Shown here: in pieces, positions 56,068 through 64,000 of the stretch
How positions within the stretch are numbered: the stretch's first letter is position 1
Layout: each line of letters opens with the position of its first letter
NCBI GenBank assembly: GCA_037157565.1
Contig: JAZHRO010000024.1
Location: forward strand, 16,746,501 to 16,810,500
DNA length: 64,000 bases
Reading direction: 5' to 3'
Source: Thalassia testudinum
Taxonomy: Eukaryota; Streptophyta; Magnoliopsida; Alismatales; Hydrocharitaceae
The notes under the pieces: generated by a model
Told to the model about the DNA's origin: nothing
The model's database searches: none
The model's input: the letters and a program-made list of their open reading frames with translations, nothing else
Position numbers and translations under genes: made by a program

Positions 56068-56335
56068 TGTTACGACCCGATTCTTGGATCCCTACAGGAC
56101 CCGAGATCGGCCCTCCTCGACTAATCCCAAGACCCAGTCATCCAGCAAGAAATAACCAAAAGCAGGAAAGTAAACCACGTTCACATATGTAATATAATTG
56201 TTATGACCCGGTTCCTAAATCCCTACAGGACCCGAGATCGGCTCAACTCGACTAATCCCAAGACCCGGCCGTCCAACAAGAAATAACCGAAAAGCAAGAA
56301 AATAAACCACATTCACTATGCAATGTAATTAACAG
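56068..56335. repeat. 131 bp tandem duplication at the LTR end
   Basis: 56068-56198 repeats from 56199 ('acaggacccgagatcggc', 'actaatcccaagaccc', 'aagaaataacc'). It is at the same LTR end as the duplication at 30266-30673 but has a different unit length. Confidence 0.75.
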
Positions 56336-58882
56336 TAAAAGCGTATAAGCAGTAAAGGAAAGTAAAAGTTGCTAGTCAATACATATCACCACAACAACAG
56401 GAAAGTAGAACAAAAGTACAGCAACAGGAATAGTAACAAAAGTCTGTACTCATTAGCAGAAAAGAGAGTACAACAATAGTACGAAAACTACTGCTGGGCT
56501 CGACTAGGCCCAGCACTCTTTGCAGCTGGTAACTCGGGCTGCTCAACTCCTGACCTGTAAAGGGTTATGTAAAAACAGAGTCAGCGAACGTTGAGTAGAG
56601 TGGTAACCAGACTAGCTAAAGCAGTAAAAAACTAGCAGGTAAATTTATCTTTTCCAGTTATTTATTTTACAAGTAATTTCCTTTCACCCCATTGGTTTAC
56701 TTTCAGATTTCTTTCTTGATCTAGCATGTTCCTCGTGGAAACGATCTTGATTGCAGTCTTTTCTGAAGAGTAGAAGGTACACGTGGTGCTCTCCTGGCTG
56801 GGAGAGTTCCCCGTGGTAGTCCTACACCCAATCAACCACCCCGAGGTCATAGACAGACGTAGCGGTGACTACGGCATGTGCGATAAGTGCACGGGTAACT
56901 ACCCTGCACTGGTACGCGGTCAGTCGTTTCCGCTAGCGGGTACACCCAAAGTACAGCACGAAACAGTATAGGGCCTAGCCCTCTCAGAAACAAGGGTCTA
57001 GCCCCTCAGAACCAAACAGGGGTCTTGCCCCTCCACAGTCCGCGCATTCTCGTATAACTACCCCAGTTTGCCCAGGGGGCCTAACAAGTCAGTGTAGGGT
57101 GACTAGCTGAACCCTTGGCCCTGTGGGGTGGCTAGCTCCCTCCCCTACACTAGTAGCTCTCCCCGGTACTGTGTACGCGAGGGCCAACAGATGTCGGTGT
57201 AGAGTGGCCAATCTTAACCCCAGGTCCTAACCCAAGGGTGGCTAGCTCCGCTCTACACTAGAAAGGGAACAGTCGGTCTCCTTGGTACTACGTACTCAAA
57301 GACCAGCACACTTCCCATCCATATTCCAAGTTTTTCCATCTAACCACAGGAGCTTTACTCCTAACTCCCCGGAGGGTTCATGCTCATGTTTATCATATTA
57401 TTCCAATCCAAGTTTCATCATCCACGATTCAGTTCTCGTTTATACACATATAGCTCGTATTTCCATAATTTAACACATGCAATAAGTGATATCACAGGTA
57501 ACTGTTTAATTATCTCAGGCAGCTCATGTTCTATCAGGCAGCTCGTTTTCATTAACAGGTAGTTGCTAACAATTTAGCTCATTCATTCATAATTACAGTT
57601 TCAATCACGCAAATATGCGGTTCAACCATTTCTCATCCTATGGTTCATACAACATCCTAGGTTTCCAGTTATCTAATTTTCATAGATGCATTCATATTTT
57701 ATAAGTAAAACAGGGGGAAACTACTCTACCAGACAATCCAGGAGTACTGAGGCCTCGAACTGCAGGCCCATGTGCCTCTGTAAGCCCTAGACACGTAATA
57801 GGTTGAAGTCCTATACCAAGGAACACACCACAATGGAAGATTCAGAACAGTGTATAAAGGTTTCTAATATGTAGAGGAATTCACAAGGAAACCACAGATA
57901 CTTCGTTGGCGTAAAACGGATCCCGATCGGATCCTAAACGGGTCAAAAACGTGTCTGTAGACCTAAATCAGACATCTGGAAACAAGTTTAGACGTCTTAA
58001 AAGTCATCAGAGACTCACCTCAAGTTCCTGTGATGATCTCAGACGTCCAGGACTCCGCTGCGGTCGTCTGGAAGTAGTTCCAGATGTCTGACCAGTCCTT
58101 TGGTTGTCTTCGGGACGTTTCCGGTCGTCTGGTAGGTTGTCCAGATGTTCTTAAAGCGTGGAAGGGAGTGCCATGCACCTTCCCAAAGCTGCTCCTGCAC
58201 ATGACAGAGTAGCTCACTACTTTTAGCTAAGCAAATCACACTGCGGTGCAGCCTGCATGGCCGTAACCGTGAGGAAGATGACCTTCGCGATACACTCGCT
58301 TTCAGACATCTGGTGTCGATGCCAGACGTCCAGCTAGTCGTTCGGAAGGCCCTCTGGATGTCTTATACTAGAAAAACTCCAGTACCAGACCGTGCTCCTG
58401 CACCTCTCGCTGCGCTCCGTTGCAGCTCCTTCCACTCCGTTGCAGCTCCGACTGCTGCAGAAGGTTGGGGATGATGCCCCAATGTTCTCCTCCTCCCACA
58501 CGCACCGTGGTGGCTGTGCGAACCTTCGGTGAGCTTCCACGAAGCTCGCGAGCTCGGCCTTCTCCTTCTCTTCACTCCTGCTCCTCCTCCTCGTTCTCGC
58601 TCTTGCTCTCTCGCACGTCTCTGCTCATGGCGGTGGAGTGGGGAGGTGTGGTGGAGTGGTGGAGTGGAGAGGAGAGGAAAGGGGGCCTCTTATAGGTGAG
58701 GGGTTTAGGGTTCGACGGGGGAAAAGAAGAGAGGAGAGAGAAGGAAGGTCTGCGCGCTGCCTGGGTACAGAAAGCAATTGCGGGTATAGATTTTTCAATT
58801 TCCAGACGTTTGGGAAGGGGTCCAAACGTCAGACTGGCACTCCAGATGTCTTAAAAGGCTCAAAATAGAACGGGTCTTTACA
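56068..58882 (-). mobile_element. LTR of a Tekay/Del-type Ty3-gypsy chromovirus
   Basis: 2.8 kb from TGTTACGACCCG to GGGTCTTTACA on plus; on minus it starts TGTAAAGACCCG, a typical start for this lineage. It matches 30277-33197. GACGTC motifs lie at 57990-58330, and the U3 end has 'ccagacgtttgg'. A TATA-like 'ttataggtg' is near 58690. The chromovirus 3' end follows at 58883, so this is the 3' LTR of a minus-strand element. Confidence 0.85.
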
Positions 58883-60231
58883 TCATAACAAACTTAAGGG
58901 AAGTTTCATCCTCGAAACTTGAGCTAGTTAGGGTACGGAAAAAGGAATAAAAATGCATAACAAACTTAAAGAGGATCGAAGTTGGTCTGAAAAGATGTAC
59001 CCTTAAAAAGCTCCGGATACTGCTCTCGCATTGTCGCCTTAGGCTCCTAGGTAGCCTCCTCGTACCGCTGACTCCTCCACAAAACCTTCATCAGGGGTAC
59101 CTATTTCCGTCTCAGACTTCGGACCTCTCTATCTAGTATTTGCATTGGTCTCTCGGGGTAGGTCTAGTCGTCACCCACCTCGACACTCTTGTGGCTCAAA
59201 ACGTGACTGGGATCGGCGACGTACTTCTTGAGGTTGGACACGTGGAACACGTCGTGCACACCCAAAAGCTGGGGAGGAAGGGCAAGCTGGTAAGCAACGG
59301 ATCCTACCCGCTCCAGGACCTCAAAGGGCCCCATAAACCTCGACATAAGCTTCCCCTTCACCCCAAAACGCTGCAGGCCCTTCATGGGCGAAATGCGAAG
59401 AAAGATGTGATCCCCAACCTCGAACTGCACCTCTCTGCGTTTCCGGTCAGTGTAACTCTTCTGCCTGCTCCTGGCAGTGTGGAGTCGTCTGTGGATCTGC
59501 TCTATCACCTCCTGACTCTGCCGGATCATCCTGGGGCCAACCTCTCCCTTGGTCCCCACCTCAACCCAACTCAAGGGCGCAGTACACCTCCGTCCGTACA
59601 GAGCCTCGTAAGGTGCCATGCTGATGCTCGAGTGATAACTGTTATTATATGCAAACTCTGACAGGGGTAAGTGCTCCTCCCAAGAGCCTCTCCAGTCTAG
59701 TACATAGGCACAGAAAAGGTCCTCGAGTGTCTGTATAGTGCGCTCTAACTGCCCGTTCGTTTGGGGGTGGTATGCAGTACTGAACCTCAACCGTGTGCCT
59801 AAAGCCTGTTGAAACTCAGCCCAAAACTGGGGAGTAAAATGGGTATCCCAGTCAGACACAATCTCACGTGGAACTCCATGCAGGCGTACTACATCACGAA
59901 TGTACCTCTCTGCCAACTGTGCTGGTCCCAAAGTGACTCAGATCGGCAGAAAACGTGCCGTCTTCGTCAACCTATCCACTATCACCCAGACTGCGTCGTG
60001 TCCTCGCTGTGCAATGGGTAGACCCACCACCAAGTATATGCTGATGCTCTCCCACTTCCACTTTGGTACAGGAAGTGGCTGCAATGGACCTGCAAGCCTC
60101 TGGTGCTCGGCCTTCACCTGCTGGCACACCAAACACTACTGCATGAACTCACCCACATCCTACTTCATCCCTCTCCACCAGAACATGGTTACAAACTTCG
60201 ACCTGAACATGGTTACAAACTCTGTGGTTAG
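58883..60231 (-). pseudogene. Ty3-gypsy pol 3' end: integrase and chromodomain
   Basis: On minus, the integrase core starts near 60075 ('[10 protein letters not shown]', '[12 protein letters not shown]') and continues at 59931-59164 ('QTNGQLERTIQTLED', 'YEALYGRRC', the GPF module 'SRFMGPFEVLERVG', 'HVSNLKKYV'). A chromodomain-like end follows ('PLMKVLWRSQRYEEAT', about 59050-59110). The first catalytic Asp appears replaced by Tyr ('[11 protein letters not shown]'); the second Asp ('SDWDTHF') and Glu remain. A frame break near 59935 and stops in the chromodomain make it dead. 'cgaggatgaaactt' precedes the LTR as usual in this lineage. Gag, protease and RT are missing: sequence switches to LTR at 60232. 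Confidence 0.85.
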
Positions 60232-62454
60232 CTAACGCTAAGTAGAGTGGTGGTTAAGCCATTTACATGCAATTAAACAAGCAACTAACTACACATGTAT
60301 GTGTCGGTTATTATTATCATCCATTTCCATTCGTCTTATTTATGCGTTTCTGAGTCGAGATCTCTAATCAGGATCCATAACAGTGCTTATCTTCTTGTTT
60401 CCCAAGGGAACGATCTTACTTACAGTTTTCCAGCGATGCAGGATGTACACATGGTACTCTCCTGGCTGAGAGAGTCCCTCGTGGTAGTCCTGCACCCGGT
60501 CTACCACCCCGAGGTCACTGTCGCAACATAGCGGTGACTACGGCACGTGTGATAAGCGCACGGGTAGCTACCCCATACTGGCACGTGGTCAGTCGTTTCC
60601 GCTAGCGGGTATGCCCAAATGTATAGCATGGAACAGCATAGGGCATTGCCCTCTCAGAACAAAGGTCTCACCCCTTAGAACAGAATAGGGGTCTCGCCCC
60701 TCAAGGGTCTCACCCCTCCACAGTCCGCGTACCCTTGTCCGACTATCCCGGTTAGCCTAGTGGGCCTAACAAAGAGTTAGTGTAGGGTGGCTAGTCTCAA
60801 CCCCGGGCCCCATGGGGTGGCTAGTTCCCTCCCTACACTAAGTAGCTCGCCTCGGTACCAAGTACGCGAGGGCCAAACGAGAGTTGGTGTAGAGTGACTA
60901 GTCCTAACCCCGGGTCTCAACCCAAGGGGGCGGCTAGCTCTCCTCTACACTAAAGGGACAATCGCTCTCCTCGGTACAACGTACACGAGAGCTAGCTCAC
61001 TTCTCATTAATAGGTCCGAACAGCAGCCCGTAGGCAACATGTTCCATGACCCGTTAGATTTTCCATATTACTATATTCTTGATTTTCTTTTAAATTTCCC
61101 ATAGGGTTCGTACATAGACTTTCTCATTGCCACATCTACATAACAGGAAACTCACGATTTCACAATCACGTCCATCAATTATTCAATACATAGCATGTGT
61201 TTCTGTTCATGTCATGGTTTATTACAGGCAGCTCATGATTTATTCAATCATTCATCTCTCTATACATGCATTTCCTCTAGTCCTAGTGTTCATGTCACAA
61301 CCTAAGGTTCAATCGAACGAATGTATTCTAAATCATGCGTTTACTTTTTCCTAGGGTTCATCTCACATCCTAGGTTCAACTAATTTTATGCACACACTTT
61401 ATTAATTTCGAGATTAGGGTAAGAACCACTCTACTAGGGTAACCGGGAGATGTGGGGGCATAGTTGATGGAGCTTGCAATCCCTGCAGGTCCCGTGTACA
61501 CCAAGAACAAACGACCTATAACATTGACCCATATGTCAAAATGAGCTTAAAACTGTATAGACATTATACCATTATGTAGGGAAACTTGAACGGAAACCAA
61601 CGATATCTCGTTTGCGGAAAATTGACTCCGTTTAGGCCCTGAACGAGCCCAAAAACACAATCCTGATCAAAATCAGATGTCTGGGAAGAGTCTCAAACGT
61701 CTTAAACAAACTCAGGGACTCACCTTGCTCAGGACACCTCTTTCGGACGTCTGGAACTCCGTGCAGACGTCTGAGGGTGACTTCAGACGTCTGGCTACAC
61801 TTCCGGATGTCTGAAACCGCCTTGGTCCTCACACCGACGCGCTTCCCCAACCTCTGACATACGTACGCATAGTCAAAACTCGGCAGGGAAAAAATAATCG
61901 AAATTTATGTGCTATCAGACGTCTGGGATTACCTTCGGACATCTAACAAGACGTCTGGCGGTCCCTCCAGATGTTTGATTATGTAGAAAAAATGATTCCG
62001 CAGAACCGTTTGCGAGCTCCTCGCCGCAGAAACTGCAGCACCTCCTCGTCTCTCCTCATAGTGTCCCGCCCTTTGGCCTCCTCCTCTCGAGCCCTACTGC
62101 TCCTCGCTCTCCCTCTCCCTCTCCCTCTTCCTCTCCTTCTCCTCTCGGCTGCGGTGGTGGCAAGTAAATGGAGGAGGGGGGGATTTTATGTGTGTGGGAG
62201 GCATGGGGAGAGGATGGTGTGGAGTAAGGTGGGGGAGTATTGGGGGGGGGGGGGGGGTGTGTCATGGGCATGGTGGGTATGGAGGGTATGGTGGAGGTGT
62301 ATGGGGTATGGTGGTGGGAAAATTGCGGGGATGCCCCTGCAATGTTCCTCTTCCCCTCACAAACCAAAAAAAAAAACCTAAGGGGTTTAAAACTGTACAA
62401 AAACCCCTATGAATTTCGGAAATGCCAAACGACCTTAAGAAAAGGGTCATTTCA
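60232..62454 (-). mobile_element. Partial gypsy LTR, missing its first ~500 bp
   Basis: It matches 56582 onward ('acgctaagtagagtggt', 'cggtgactacggcac', 'tacactaagtagctcgcctcggtacca', and GACGTC words at 61730-61960) and ends 'gaaaagggtcatttca'. It joins pol directly at 60232, so PBS, gag and most of pol are deleted. Flanks at 56063-56067 and 62455-62459 do not match. Confidence 0.75.
62242..62257 (+). repeat. Homopolymer of 16 G in a G-rich tract
   Basis: A G run inside a GGT/GGA-rich segment (62170-62330) of the partial LTR, likely to be length-variable. Confidence 0.85.
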
Positions 62455-64000
62455 ATCTAGCCTAAGCTAATCAGACGGAAGGAAGGAGAACGACGCCGGG
62501 GATACTTCGGCATCGGGGAAGAACGTACTCCGGTAGGGTAGAAGCAGCGACGACGAGGGGAATTAAGGATGCCCACGGGTATGGCGTGGTGCGGAGGAAG
62601 GTGAGGAAGAATCTGCGGCTGGTATTGCGGTCAGACGATGAGAGGAGTCGGAAGGAGTCACCGGAGCTCAAGGAGCTATTTGGTCGAAATAGGAGAGAGA
62701 AAATTAGGGATTTTCTGGTCGAAGTCAAGTATGGGGAATTAGATCTGATCTGGGGGTTCTTTTATAGGCTTCTGGTGGGTGTTTTGATCTTGGAATGTTG
62801 TCGGAGTTTGGAAACTCTATGATACTTAAATCTCTCATGCATTCGCATGAGAGATTGGGAAGATTTTGGGGCTCATGGACGGGTGCAATGGAGAGATAAC
62901 TCCTCAAGGAATCTCCTTTCCAATTTTGGAAGGGATTGATTTATCAGAGAAGGAGTTCTCTTCAATCAAAGGTCGCTGGAGTTATAGGAATAGGATTTCA
63001 TAGTGGAAGGGAACTTTTTGTGAGGAAGAAAATAATGCTGGGGGGCTATTTGCAAGGATTTTGAAAGTTAAGGCCATGTGTGTGAGATAAAAGAATCAAA
63101 CAAGACCAAATTGTAAACTAGGTCAAGACATTCTCAAATTGGGCCCAAACTTTGGTATAAACCTAATTTGGACCAAGGAATCTGATGGTGAAGTTGGATT
63201 TTGGTTTTGACCTAGTTTGACTGGATAATTTATGCAAAAACCCAAATTCGGGCAAATGCCTATCTGAGACTCTATTTTAGGTTAAGACGGATTCTGATGG
63301 TCAAATCAAGCATACCAAAACCTAGAGAATATTTTTATATGAATTTTAGAGAGTTTAGGTGAATTTTATCCTAACCAGAACCTCAGTTAATTAAGCGGGT
63401 CTATTTTTAGGATTTTAGATGTCATTTAATTCTCAAAACACGCGAAAACCCTTTTCTGTCTGTACTAACCCACTTGTTAGACTTTTAAGACCATTTGACC
63501 TTTACTTAACCCTTGGAGAAGCCCGTGGTTATTCTGCATTCATGATATGATGGTAAAATTACAGTTTTAACCCTGATTTACTGTATTTCCCTCAAAATGG
63601 ATTTGCAGTGAATCAGGGCTCTCTGGCAGTTATGTAGGAGCATTTAATGACTTTATTAGATCAAATTGAGCTAGTTATGGCTCATGATGGTGTTCCCATC
63701 AACGAGCCGTACGGGGCGACGCTTGGAAGACGAAGGTTGAGCGAGAAGGAGAACGAAGTAGGAAGAACTCGGGGTAAGGTAGGACGTCGTCGTCGTGGGA
63801 TCCATTTCTCGAATGGAGTGAGAGGACAGCCGCAGGATGCTCCACAAAGGAGGGAGAAGGTGGAAAAATTCTAATTTCAACTCTAATGGAGCATCCCGGG
63901 TTTGGGACAAGCTCTTAAAGCTTTGAAGGGGGTGAGAGAAGAGAGGAAGGGATCAAGAAAGTGTGGGGGTCGTAGGGCCTTTTATAGGTGAAGATTGGAG
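62455..64000. other. Probable retrotransposon debris at the window end
   Basis: Two promoter-like segments end in 'cttttatagg' (about 62758 and 63980), like the LTR TATA contexts at 53537 and 58690. No domain is recognisable. The ORF at 63647-63874 has no family resemblance. Confidence 0.3.

Noticed and set aside
59140..59661. 173-codon plus-strand ORF
   Set aside because: It is antisense to the gypsy integrase, which is clearly on the minus strand.
62056..62400. Pro/His-rich ORF of 114 codons
   Set aside because: It is antisense to a GGT-rich tract in the partial gypsy LTR; composition only.

Overview
This looks like plant nuclear DNA, almost certainly from an angiosperm with many transposons. 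It holds intron-split genes for plastid-type proteins, a family-1 UDP-glycosyltransferase with a PSPG box, and layers of plant retrotransposons (L1 and RTE LINEs, Ty1-copia, Ty3-gypsy chromovirus, TRIM, SINE, MITEs). I cannot name the species from sequence alone. There is no CRISPR array, rRNA, operon or intact tRNA gene.

Layout. 1-3190: two direct copies of a ~1.6 kb unit. 3835-5160: an old LTR-like repeat. 5552-6296: two related MITEs. 6572-24244 (+): a nine-exon gene for a radical-SAM RlmN-type RNA methyltransferase (~415 aa). Its 12.8 kb intron 6 contains a three-deep nest: a TRIM-like mini LTR element with TSD ATTTT, split by a copia-type element with TSD AATAT, whose pol region is replaced by a near full-length dead L1 and another LTR-like fragment. 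24245-27667: intergenic, with MITE, L1-tail and retroposon remnants. 27668-43525 (+): a three-exon gene for a plastid-targeted protein resembling photosystem I assembly factor PSA3 (~281 aa). Its 11 kb intron 1 holds a 2.9 kb solo gypsy LTR and an RTE LINE interrupted by a 5'-truncated L1. 44712-44931: a tRNA-like SINE. 46419-50360 (-): a two-exon UGT73-like glycosyltransferase that is frameshifted and has altered sugar-donor-site residues; its intron holds a retroposon with a ~20 bp TSD. 50561-64000: almost wholly repeats, including a minisatellite, an LTR-like element with a plant-transposon-protein remnant, and a rearranged Tekay/Del-type gypsy chromovirus with ~2.8 kb LTRs.

Function. The two intact genes appear to serve the plastid (RNA modification; photosystem I biogenesis) and keep consistent splice phases despite introns above 10 kb. 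The UGT is probably a decaying gene. The most unusual signal is a set of palindromic short-motif arrays (GACGTC-centred in some repeats, GATC-centred in another) shared by LTR-like repeats from different families. These may be transcription-factor-site arrays under CpG decay.
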